Positions 10,418 through 18,878 of a stretch of DNA of 41,209 nucleotides are shown here, piece by piece; position 1 is the stretch's first letter, and each line of letters opens with the position of its first letter. The notes under the pieces are model-generated. The model was not told the origin of the DNA, made no database searches, and saw only the letters and a list, made by a program, of their open reading frames with translations. The translations under genes were made by a program, and so were the position numbers. Location of the stretch: NCBI GenBank assembly GCA_003161635.1, contig PMOA01000044.1, positions 1 to 41,209 of the forward strand, given 5' to 3'. The stretch comes from Limisphaerales bacterium (GTDB lineage: Bacteria; Verrucomicrobiota; Verrucomicrobiia; Limisphaerales; UBA11358).

Positions 10418-11215
10418 GTGGAATCTATTTCACCAATGCCTGGGCCGCCGTCCGGCACGCCGCCAACGCCCCCAACCTCGCTGGCCGGACGGCTGTTGAA
10501 TGTCTTTGCCGCACCGGGCGACGTTTTCGATGAAATCAAAACCGCCCCGCCGCGCACCACCAACTGGCTTGTGCCGGCGTTGCTTTCGGCATTCCTTGGC
10601 GTGCTCTCGGCGATTGTCATGTATTCACAACCGGCAATCATCCAGCAAATCCATGAACAACAGGCAAAGATTTTTGAGGATCAGGTTAATGCCGGCAAAA
10701 TGACCCGCGAGCAGGCGGATCAGATCGAAACGGCTTCCGAGAAATTCGGTGGACCGGCGACCATGATGATTTCGGGCTCAATCGGCGCGGTGGTCACGAG
10801 TTTTGCGCGGGTGTTCTGGTGGGCATTTGTTTTATGGCTTTTGGGGCTGGTTTTCCTGAAGACGAAATTGGATTTTCTCAAGGCGCTTGAAGTGGCCGGC
10901 CTGGCCAGCATGATCGCCCTGCTGGGAGCCATCATCACCCTGCTGCTCTCCGTAAGCCTCGGCAAAATTGTTACCCCCAGCTTCGCGCTTCTGATCAGCC
11001 ATTTTAATCCGAAAAATGTCCTGCACCTGGCCCTCGCGGCGATGAACTTTTTTGCTCTTTGGCTGGTGGGAGTCCTGGCCGTCGGTTTGTCCCGGCTTTC
11101 CGGCGCCCGGTTTTCGAAGGCGCTTTGGTTGACGGGTGGATTCTGGCTGACCATCCAGTTTCTCCTCATCCTGCTCGCCGTCCTGGTCAGCACCATTTTT
11201 TCGGGGGCAAAATAG
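10418..11215 (+). CDS. Yip1-family-like membrane protein
   Basis: LLNVFAAPGDVFDEIKTAPP...NWLVPALLSAFLGVLSA plus several TM segments. Confidence 0.7.
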   Translation: MESISPMPGPPSGTPPTPPTSLAGRLLNVFAAPGDVFDEIKTAPPRTTNWLVPALLSAFLGVLSAIVMYSQPAIIQQIHEQQAKIFEDQVNAGKMTREQADQIETASEKFGGPATMMISGSIGAVVTSFARVFWWAFVLWLLGLVFLKTKLDFLKALEVAGLASMIALLGAIITLLLSVSLGKIVTPSFALLISHFNPKNVLHLALAAMNFFALWLVGVLAVGLSRLSGARFSKALWLTGGFWLTIQFLLILLAVLVSTIFSGAK

Positions 11216-11240
11216 GCGTCAAATGACTGACGGCAACATC

Positions 11241-11348
11241 ATGGCCAATTCAAAGAAACATCGGCAGGTCATCGTCTTTTCAGTCATCGGGCTGGCGCTG
11301 GTTGCACTAATGACGGCAAGATCTTTAACGATTGTCCCAATCAAATAA
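11241..11348 (+). pseudogene. Truncated copy of the N-terminus of the downstream MacA-like gene (35-aa mini-ORF)
   Basis: Reads MANSKKHRQVIVFSVIGLALVALMTARSLTIVPIK*; next gene starts MANSKKRRKIIIFSVIGLALVALTLVAV; 15 mismatches over 69 nt by hand alignment. Confidence 0.8.
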
Positions 11349-11387
11349 AACGAAATTCCACGAGGCCTGTCTTAATACATATCTATC

Positions 11388-12764
11388 ATGGCAAACTCCA
11401 AGAAACGCAGGAAAATCATCATTTTTTCGGTCATCGGCCTGGCGCTGGTTGCGCTGACGCTGGTGGCTGTGTTCAGGAAAAAGGCGCCGGTCATCACGGT
11501 TCAAACGGAAAAGGTCACGCGGCGCAATCTCATCGAACTCGTCGTGGCCAACGGAAAGATTCAACCGGTGACGCAGGTGGTCATCAGTCCCGAAGTCGCC
11601 GGCGAAATCGTGGCGCTGCCGGTCAAGGAGGGGGACCCCGTAAAAAAAGGCGACTTGCTCGTGCAAATCAAACCGGACAATTACGAGGCGAGCCGCAATT
11701 CCGCCGAGGCCAATTACAAATCCTCCCTCGCCAGCATTGACCTGGCACAGGCCGAACTGGAAAAAGCGGAGACCGAATACAAACGAAACCAGAATCTCTT
11801 TCAAAACAAACTGGTCTCCGACTCGGTTTTCCTCGATTTCAAAACGGCTTACGAGGTGGCCAAACTGCAACACCAAAACGCCATCCACCAGGCCGATCAA
11901 GCCAAGTTCGGCCTCGACAAGGCGAAAGATGATTTGAGCAAGACCACCATCCTGTCACCGATTGACGGCATTGTGTCGCGGCTCAAATCGCAACTGGGCG
12001 AGCGCGTGCTGGGAACTTCCTTCAACATGGGCACCGAAATCATGACGATTGCCGATCTCAACGAGATGGAGTCGCGCGTGGACATCGGCGAGATGGACGT
12101 GGTGCTGATTGCGCCCGGCCAGAAAGCACGGCTGGAAGTGGACTCGTTCAAGGACCGCAAGTTCAACGGCACCGTCACGCAAATCGCCAACTCCTCCAAA
12201 AGTTCCAGCTCGTTAGGCAGTTCCAGCCAGTCGCAGGAGGCCACCAAGTTCGAGGTGCGCATTCGCATCAGCGAGGTCGAAGCTTTCCGGCCCGGCATGT
12301 CCGTCAGCACCGAAATTGAAACGCGCTACCGCACGAATGTGCTCACGGTACCAATGGCCAGTGTCACCACCCGGCCACCCAAGCCGCCGGCGAAAAAGGA
12401 CAACCCCGGCAAGAACACGGCGAAATCCGGCGCCACCAACGCTGCTCCGTCCGCCCCGGCCAGCGCCACCAACGGCGCGCTGTCCGCCACCGGCACCAAC
12501 AATCCCGCGTCCGATAAAAAATCCAAGGAGGGGCCCAAAACCATCGAGGTCGTCTTCGTCACCGACGGTGACCACGTCAAAATGGTGCCGGTGAAGATCG
12601 GCATCTGTGATAACGATTATTGGGAAATCTCCGAAGGCCTGACCGAAGGACAGGAGGTGGTTTCGGGCGGGTATCGCGCAATCAGCAAGGACCTGGAAGA
12701 CGGCAAGAAGATCAAACGCGGCACGCCGGACAAGGGCGATGCCAAAGAAGCAACGAAACCATGA
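11388..12764 (+). CDS. RND/MacA-type periplasmic adaptor (membrane fusion) protein
   Basis: N-terminal TM; VVISPEVAGEIVALPVKEGDPVKKGDLLVQI, coiled-coil, TTILSPIDGIVSRLKSQLGERV. Confidence 0.92.
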   Translation: MANSKKRRKIIIFSVIGLALVALTLVAVFRKKAPVITVQTEKVTRRNLIELVVANGKIQPVTQVVISPEVAGEIVALPVKEGDPVKKGDLLVQIKPDNYEASRNSAEANYKSSLASIDLAQAELEKAETEYKRNQNLFQNKLVSDSVFLDFKTAYEVAKLQHQNAIHQADQAKFGLDKAKDDLSKTTILSPIDGIVSRLKSQLGERVLGTSFNMGTEIMTIADLNEMESRVDIGEMDVVLIAPGQKARLEVDSFKDRKFNGTVTQIANSSKSSSSLGSSSQSQEATKFEVRIRISEVEAFRPGMSVSTEIETRYRTNVLTVPMASVTTRPPKPPAKKDNPGKNTAKSGATNAAPSAPASATNGALSATGTNNPASDKKSKEGPKTIEVVFVTDGDHVKMVPVKIGICDNDYWEISEGLTEGQEVVSGGYRAISKDLEDGKKIKRGTPDKGDAKEATKP

Positions 12765-12773
12765 GAACCGGGA

Positions 12774-12853
12774 TGGATTATTGGATTGATGGATGAATGG
12801 ATTGCGCCGCTCGCCAACTCAATAATCCACAAATCCATCAATCCATTTATCCA
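12774..12853. repeat. Imperfect inverted repeat of TGGATTGATGGATGAATGG words between adaptor and ATPase genes
   Basis: TGGATTATTGGATTGATGGATGAATGGATT ... AATAATCCACAAATCCATCAATCCATTTATCCA. Confidence 0.75.
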
Positions 12854-12867
12854 ATGATGCTTTTGTG

Positions 12868-13566
12868 ATGAGCTTGATTCGCCTCCAGAACGTTTCCCGG
12901 CGCTACCAGATGGGCGGAGAGACCGTCCATGCCTTGCGCGATGTGTCGCTCGAAATCCAGCGCGGCGAATACGTCGCCATCATGGGGCCGTCCGGCTCCG
13001 GCAAATCCACGATGATGAACCTCATCGGCTGTCTCGATACCGCCACGTCCGGCCGCTACGAATTGAACGGCATCAACGTCAGCGAAATGAATGACAATCA
13101 ACTGGCGGAAGTTCGGAATCGCGAAATCGGTTTTGTGTTTCAGACCTTCAACCTGCTGCCCCGCTCCAATGCCTTGCACAATGTCGAGCTGCCGCTGATT
13201 TACGCCGGTATGCCCGCCGACGAGCGGCGGAAGGTTGCGTTGGAAGCCATCTCGCAGGTCGGCCTGACCGATCGCATGCACCATAAACCCAACGAGCTTT
13301 CGGGCGGCCAGCGCCAGCGGGTCGCCGTCGCCCGCGCCCTCGTCAACAAACCGTCCATCCTGCTGGCCGACGAGCCGACCGGGAACCTGGACTCCAAAAC
13401 CGGCGCCGAAATCATGGCGTTGTTTGGGGAGCTTTCGCAAAAAGGCAACACCATCATCGTGGTCACGCACGAGGAAGACATCGCCCGGCAGGCCCGCCGG
13501 GTCATTCGTCTCCGCGACGGTTTGATTTCCAGCGACGAGAAGCGGGGCGACCAACCTGCGCCATGA
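12868..13566 (+). CDS. ABC transporter ATP-binding protein (MacB/LolD type)
   Basis: [12 protein letters not shown] Walker [16 protein letters not shown] signature, [12 protein letters not shown] Walker B. Confidence 0.95.
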   Translation: MSLIRLQNVSRRYQMGGETVHALRDVSLEIQRGEYVAIMGPSGSGKSTMMNLIGCLDTATSGRYELNGINVSEMNDNQLAEVRNREIGFVFQTFNLLPRSNALHNVELPLIYAGMPADERRKVALEAISQVGLTDRMHHKPNELSGGQRQRVAVARALVNKPSILLADEPTGNLDSKTGAEIMALFGELSQKGNTIIVVTHEEDIARQARRVIRLRDGLISSDEKRGDQPAP

Positions 13567-14792
13567 ACCTGTTCGCCGAAATCCGCGAAGGCTTTGGCAT
13601 CTCGTGGAACGCCATCCGCGCGAACAAAATGCGCTCCGTGCTCACCACGCTCGGCATCGTCATTGGCATCGTCACCGTCACGCTCATGGGCACTGCCATC
13701 GAGGGATTGAACAGTTCTTTCCTTAAAAGCATTTCGGCGCTCGGCGCGGACGTGTTTTACGTGCAGCGCAGCAGTTGGATGCATTCAAGTGAAACGGACT
13801 GGCTCAAGGAACAAAAGCGCCGCCGGATCACGATTGCGGACGCCGAGGCACTGGCCGGTCAACTGACCCTCGCCGGCGCCGTCGCGCCCACTGTGGATAA
13901 CGGCGGAACCCTGAAATACAAGACCCGCAGCGCCAGCAGTGTCTGGATCCTCGGGACCACTGAGGAATACCTGTTCACCAGCGGCGTTGGCGTTGCGCAA
14001 GGCCGTTTCATGTCCAGCGTGGATGCCGCCGGCGGCCGGCCGGTGTGCGTGATCGGCACCGAGGTGGCAACGAATCTGTTCCGTAATGAGTCACCCATTG
14101 GCGCCCGGATTAAAATTGAAGATCAATCCTTTGAAGTCATTGGGGTGCTGGAAAAGCAGGGAAGCTTTCTGGGCATGTTCAGCCTGGATAACCGCGTGGT
14201 CATTCCGCTGAAGCAATTCACCACCACCATCTGGAGCAACCCCGACATCGGCATCGAGGTCAAGGCCAGGGCGCTTGTGCAACTGGACGAAGCCCGCGAG
14301 GAATTGCGCCAGGTCATGCGCCGCGTCCGCCGGATTGCGCCAAACGAACCCGACGATTTCTCCATCAACCAGCAGGACCAGTTTGTGCAAATGTTCAATC
14401 GCGTGGCCGGCACCATCGCCATCATCGGCCTGTTCATCACCGGCCTGTCCCTGTTCGTCGGAGGCATTGGCATCATGAACATCATGTTCGTCTCGGTCGC
14501 CGAGCGGACGCGCGAAATCGGCATCCGCAAAGCCATCGGCGCCAAACGCCGCACCATCCTGCTGCAATTCCTGACCGAGGCCGCCTGCATCTGCATGCTA
14601 GGCGGGTTGATCGGCTTGGGCATCGCCTGGCCGTTGACGCTGATCATTCAACGATTCCTGCCGGCGACGATGTCTTTGACCGTCGTGGGCATCGCCCTGC
14701 TGGTGTCACTGGTGACGGGCGTGGTGTCCGGCTTCCTGCCGGCGTGGCGCGCGGCGCGCATGAACCCGGTGGACGCGTTGAGGAGCGAATGA
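13563..14792 (+). CDS. MacB/FtsX-family ABC permease 1
   Basis: [20 protein letters not shown]-term; [45 protein letters not shown]-term; overlaps upstream stop. Confidence 0.95.
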   Translation: MNLFAEIREGFGISWNAIRANKMRSVLTTLGIVIGIVTVTLMGTAIEGLNSSFLKSISALGADVFYVQRSSWMHSSETDWLKEQKRRRITIADAEALAGQLTLAGAVAPTVDNGGTLKYKTRSASSVWILGTTEEYLFTSGVGVAQGRFMSSVDAAGGRPVCVIGTEVATNLFRNESPIGARIKIEDQSFEVIGVLEKQGSFLGMFSLDNRVVIPLKQFTTTIWSNPDIGIEVKARALVQLDEAREELRQVMRRVRRIAPNEPDDFSINQQDQFVQMFNRVAGTIAIIGLFITGLSLFVGGIGIMNIMFVSVAERTREIGIRKAIGAKRRTILLQFLTEAACICMLGGLIGLGIAWPLTLIIQRFLPATMSLTVVGIALLVSLVTGVVSGFLPAWRAARMNPVDALRSE

Positions 14793-16051
14793 AATCACAG
14801 GGCTCAAATCTTCTGCTCGGCGAACTGCATGAAAGTTTCTCCATGGCCATGAACGCGCTGGTCGCGCACAAGCTGCGCTCGGCGCTCACGCTGCTCGGCG
14901 TGTTGATCGGTGTGTTTTCCATCATCATCGTGATGACCGCCATGCGCGTGTTGAAGGGCAACATCGAGAAGGAAATGAGCCAGTTGGGCAGCCAGACGTT
15001 TGCTATCCAGAAATGGCCGCAAGTCCAGTTTGGCGGCCCGGCGGAGTGGGAGAAATACTGGCGGCGTAAAAACATTACCCTCGCCCATGGACGGAAAGTG
15101 GAGGACAAAGCCACGCTCGCAAGCAGCGTCGGAATTGAGGGCAATTTTTGGGGCGGCCAGGTCGAGACGCGCTACCAGAAAACGCCGCCCACGGTCCAGA
15201 TGCTCGGCGAGACGCCCGGCAGTTTCCCCGCGCGCAACTGGACCGTCGCCGAAGGCCGCGCCCTGTCGGAAACCGACGTGGACAACGCGCGCGACGTCTG
15301 CGTGCTGGGCAGTGGCCTGGCGAAAACTGTTTTTCCCTTTGGCTCGCCCGTCGGCGAACGGCTCAAACTCAACGGCATCAACTACACGGTGATCGGCTTG
15401 CTGGCACCCAAGGGCGGTTCGCTCAACGGCGAACAGGACAACTTCGCCGTCATCCCCATCACCACCGCGATCAATCGCACCGGTCGCTGGTGGCGCAGCC
15501 TGACGATCCTCGTGCAGGCGCGCGACGCGGCCAGCTACGAAGACTGTGTCGAGCAGGTGCGCGGCATCCTGCGCGTGGTCCGCAAAGTCCCGCCCGGCGC
15601 GGAGGACGATTTTGAGCTGTTCTCCAACGATTCGCTCATCCAGCAATTCAATTCCTTCACGAAGGCCGTGCGCATCGGCGTGGTCGTCGTCAGTTCCATT
15701 TCGCTGCTTGCCGCCGGCATCGGCATCATGAACATCATGCTCGTCTCGGTGACGGAGCGGACGCGCGAGATCGGCATCCGCCGCGCCATCGGCGCGAAAA
15801 AGCGCAACATTATGGCGCAATTCATCATGGAAGCCATTGTGCTGTGTGAGGTCGGCGGCGCCATCGGCGTTGGGTTCGGCATCCTCGGCGGCAACATTCT
15901 GGCGTGGTATATGAAAGTGCCGCCCGCCATCCCGATTGACTGGATTGTGCTCGGCTTGCTGATCTGCTCCGTGGTTGGAATTGTTTTCGGGACTTATCCC
16001 GCTTACAAAGCGGCGAACCTCGACCCCATCGAATCGTTGCGATACGAGTAA
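14789..16051 (+). CDS. MacB/FtsX-family ABC permease 2
   Basis: ATGA overlap at 14789; [67 protein letters not shown]. Confidence 0.95.
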   Translation: MKSQGSNLLLGELHESFSMAMNALVAHKLRSALTLLGVLIGVFSIIIVMTAMRVLKGNIEKEMSQLGSQTFAIQKWPQVQFGGPAEWEKYWRRKNITLAHGRKVEDKATLASSVGIEGNFWGGQVETRYQKTPPTVQMLGETPGSFPARNWTVAEGRALSETDVDNARDVCVLGSGLAKTVFPFGSPVGERLKLNGINYTVIGLLAPKGGSLNGEQDNFAVIPITTAINRTGRWWRSLTILVQARDAASYEDCVEQVRGILRVVRKVPPGAEDDFELFSNDSLIQQFNSFTKAVRIGVVVVSSISLLAAGIGIMNIMLVSVTERTREIGIRRAIGAKKRNIMAQFIMEAIVLCEVGGAIGVGFGILGGNILAWYMKVPPAIPIDWIVLGLLICSVVGIVFGTYPAYKAANLDPIESLRYE

Positions 16052-16125
16052 ATTGCGAGCGACTCTCTTACGCAGCGAAAGGTAGGGCCATGTTCCGCAG
16101 CCCAAACACTCGTCTATTGAATCCT

Positions 16126-16192
16126 TGTAGCAGCCGACGTAAGGAGGCTCATTTCAAACAAGGAAGTCAGAGCCTCGTGACCTCGGCTGCTT
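16126..16192. repeat. Hairpin element copy 1 (GTAGCAGCCGACGT.. family)
   Basis: TGTAGCAGCCGACGTAAGGAGGCTCATTT...AGTCAGAGCCTCGTGACCTCGGCTGCT. Confidence 0.75.
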
Positions 16193-16243
16193 CGATATTA
16201 GGATCGTGGTGCAATCGGCGCAACAGGCGGCGGTGCTGGTGTT

Positions 16244-16326
16244 GGTTTATTGAATAAGGAAACCAGGAACCAAGAAGGCGGAAGCGAAGCCGGTTCATGG
16301 TTTCATGGATTCCTTATTGAATCTAA
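16244..16326. repeat. Imperfect inverted repeat (AATAAGGAAACC... / ...ATTCCTTATT)
   Basis: TTATTGAATAAGGAAACCAGGAACCAAGAA ... GGTTCATGGTTTCATGGATTCCTTATTGAATC. Confidence 0.55.
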
Positions 16327-16398
16327 AGGTGGCATTGTTGGTGGATTGAAAGGTAGGGACGCGATCAATCTTCCGCGAACAACCGACATCGACAAACT

Positions 16399-17346
16399 CT
16401 ACTGGCAGACCGACCGCGCAAATTCAGAGTGCAGCTCCGTGCTGCTGAAGTCAGTCTGTTTGAGGTGTTTGCCCTGACCGAGCAGCTGCTTGACGACAAA
16501 TTGGCTCGCGTAACAACGATTGCAGTGGACCAATTGCAGGCTGAACCGTCCGGGGAGTTTGGCTGTCTGCTTTTTACCTGGGCTTAGTTCCGCCAAAATC
16601 TTCTGAAAGTCGGCCACTTTGGCGCCAGCCGCATGTTGTTGAAGCGCTTCCACGGTCTGCTTCCCACGGTCGAACGCCTGCTGTTGCTCTGCCTCGTACG
16701 CCGCCAGACCGACGGCGTCGGATTTTTTAACCTTCTTCACCGGCACGCTGGTCGGCACCAAGCCGAGCTGCCGGATCCGCATGTATCGCTGACATGCCTG
16801 GCAATAAGGTTTCTTGCGCAACAGCGCCGGCACGATCAAGCCGCCAGCGGCAAACCCAATGATTTCCAGTCCGCGAAAAGCGTAACCCCACACCCCCAGC
16901 GGCGCACCCGCTGAACCATTATCCTGTTTCCAGGCAAACGAACGCGCCGTCGCATCGAAATACTCCACGAAGCCAACCGGCGTACCGTTTTTTCGGTGTA
17001 CCAAATGCAAACTTTTGAACCCGATGTATTGAGTGGCGAAATAGGCCGCCAACTGCAACACCAGCACGATCCAGAGAAGTGAGCGGGTTATCTTGATGCC
17101 GCTGAACCATGACGCCAGACCATACCCGCTGGAAGCCGCCACACCCACAATGACGGCCCCGATGGGCAAGATGTAGTTGGCATACCAGCCCATGATATGA
17201 AAGTCCGTGTTGGCGTCCAAAACGTACACCCCGACCAACGTAAGCGCAGTGGTGGCCAGGCCGGAAATCAGAACCAGCAAATAAGATTGCTCCTCACGTG
17301 GACCAACGGGAGCGGACATTGGGTTTGCTTCTTGAGTTGTGTTCAT
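16399..17346 (-). CDS. Hypothetical multi-TM protein with two CxxC-like pairs
   Basis: 315-aa ORF with about 4 hydrophobic segments and YCQAC / HCNRC pairs; no family recognised. Confidence 0.65.
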   Translation of the reverse strand: MNTTQEANPMSAPVGPREEQSYLLVLISGLATTALTLVGVYVLDANTDFHIMGWYANYILPIGAVIVGVAASSGYGLASWFSGIKITRSLLWIVLVLQLAAYFATQYIGFKSLHLVHRKNGTPVGFVEYFDATARSFAWKQDNGSAGAPLGVWGYAFRGLEIIGFAAGGLIVPALLRKKPYCQACQRYMRIRQLGLVPTSVPVKKVKKSDAVGLAAYEAEQQQAFDRGKQTVEALQQHAAGAKVADFQKILAELSPGKKQTAKLPGRFSLQLVHCNRCYASQFVVKQLLGQGKHLKQTDFSSTELHSEFARSVCQ

Positions 17347-17522
17347 AAAACCTAAGACGCAGGTTTTGCCTAAAATGCCGCGCTTGGCAAATAAATATTA
17401 CTCATTTTCCTCAACGACACCTTCACTACTGATATTTGAGGCAAGACACTTGAGGCTGCGTGAGCCAACTCCAACGTCGTTGTTCCAACTTGGTAATAAC
17501 TGTGGCTCGACAGTTTGGCGCC

Positions 17523-17576
17523 TCAATCCTCCGCGAACAAATACTCCAAGTCCGTCGTCGTAAGGCTGCGGGCCAA
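17523..17576 (-). pseudogene. Orphan copy of the SNF2-helicase C-terminal end
   Basis: Minus strand reads LARSLTTTDLEYLFAED*; intact SNF2 gene ends FARSLTTTDLEYLFSED*. Confidence 0.85.
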
Positions 17577-17579
17577 TTT

Positions 17580-17897
17580 TTAGGTCGCCAGCATCACGCT
17601 TGATTTGATGCCCAGGTCCCCGCAGATCGCCTTCGTGATTGCGAATAAATTGCGCGTGGTGGGATTACCATGACGACTCAACATGCGATGTAACACCTTC
17701 TCGCCAAAGCCGGTCTATCGCGACAATTCCTTGAAAGTGATGTTGGCATGAACGAGATCGCGCAACATCGAAAGTCCTCCGTCAGTTTCTCCTTCCATCA
17801 ACGCGTTGACCGCCTCTGCATACAACGCTCGCGCAAACTTCGGATCGCGTTTGATTCGGGCCAAAACTGTCTGCTTATATTCTCGTGTCAGTGCCAT
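17580..17897 (-). pseudogene. HigA/addiction-module antidote-like gene interrupted by an in-frame TAG at 17715-17717
   Basis: MALTREYKQTVLARIKRDPKFARALYAEAVNALMEGETDGGLSMLRDLVHANITFKELSR*TGFGEKVLHRMLSRHGNPTTRNLFAITKAICGDLGIKSSVMLAT*; frame verified (135 nt between stops). Confidence 0.75.
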
Positions 17898-17898
17898 G

Positions 17899-17964
17899 TT
17901 AAATCTTTGCTTGCTTATATCTTTTCCACCGTTCAATCGCCACGGCAATATCAGCGGATTGCCG
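17899..17964 (-). pseudogene. C-terminal remnant of a HigB/RelE-like toxin gene
   Basis: RQSADIAVAIERWKRYKQAKI* ends 1 nt before the antitoxin ATG; resembles HigB-type addiction toxin C-termini. Confidence 0.55.
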
Positions 17965-17970
17965 TTACTT

Positions 17971-18861
17971 TTACTTTGGTTTCGAAGTTGGCAAAGTCTC
18001 TTCCGGCTTCGGTCTCTGGACAACTGTTCCCCAAATCATCAGCGCGATGCCGATGGTGGTTAGAACCCCGCCCGATTCGAGCATAAAATGTTTAAGTTCG
18101 GTCTTGCTCGAAAAATGTGCGATGAGAAAGCGATCCAACTTCTCTTTTTGTTTTGGCGACCAGTCGTCAGTTGATCCGGAATGCTGGGATTCGCCGGGGC
18201 GATGCATCAATGGAACCAAAAACAGGGGCATCCCAGGCATCAAAAACAACATGCCCGCCAGATACAAAGACAATCCCAGCACCAAATTTCGCGGTGGCTT
18301 GCGCGGGGGCATGGGCTGGTTAAGTTCGATGCGAAAGTTCAGGTTGTGCTGTTGCTGGAGCAGTTTCAATTCGGAAAGCAATGCCGGACACTGGGTCCGT
18401 TTTTCCAGCACCAGCGAACTGCGACGCGGCAACTTTGTTTTTCTATCGCCGAAATATTCCATCGTCACTTTGCTGAATTGTGGTTCACTAGGAATGTCTT
18501 CAAACCAGAAGGCAACCAGCTTTGGCCAGCAAATGACCGGGCGTCCGCTGGCGTAAACGCTGATGCCATTCTCGATCACCTTGAGGAACCGGTTTGCTCC
18601 TTTTGAACTTCGCAACCGGATTTCATTCAAGATGAAAATAACGGCCAGCAGGCAGGCCGGCACCAAGAGCACCGGCCAGAGCCGCGAGAGTTCCAATTCA
18701 CCTCTGGTCCACAACGTGAAGTTGACCGTTTCCGTCAGACAAATCGCGCTGAAGGCAAGCAATGGCAGATAAATCCGAATGAGCTTCCAACGAGAGATCC
18801 AGGCCAGCGGCAATGGCTCGGCCACAAACCGGTTAAGGCTGGTTGGCTGCTCAAAGGTCAT
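17971..18861 (-). CDS. Hypothetical membrane protein
   Basis: ORF from ATG at 18861 (MTFEQPTSLNRF...) with several hydrophobic segments; ends TSKPK*. Confidence 0.6.
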   Translation of the reverse strand: MTFEQPTSLNRFVAEPLPLAWISRWKLIRIYLPLLAFSAICLTETVNFTLWTRGELELSRLWPVLLVPACLLAVIFILNEIRLRSSKGANRFLKVIENGISVYASGRPVICWPKLVAFWFEDIPSEPQFSKVTMEYFGDRKTKLPRRSSLVLEKRTQCPALLSELKLLQQQHNLNFRIELNQPMPPRKPPRNLVLGLSLYLAGMLFLMPGMPLFLVPLMHRPGESQHSGSTDDWSPKQKEKLDRFLIAHFSSKTELKHFMLESGGVLTTIGIALMIWGTVVQRPKPEETLPTSKPK

Positions 18862-18878
18862 GCCCGAGCTTAACGGAT

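Noticed and set aside
14804-16105. 433-aa minus-strand ORF
   Set aside because: Antisense to the well-supported FtsX-type permease 2.
16250-16477. 75-aa ORF
   Set aside because: Covers the inverted-repeat element and antisense of the neighbouring gene end.
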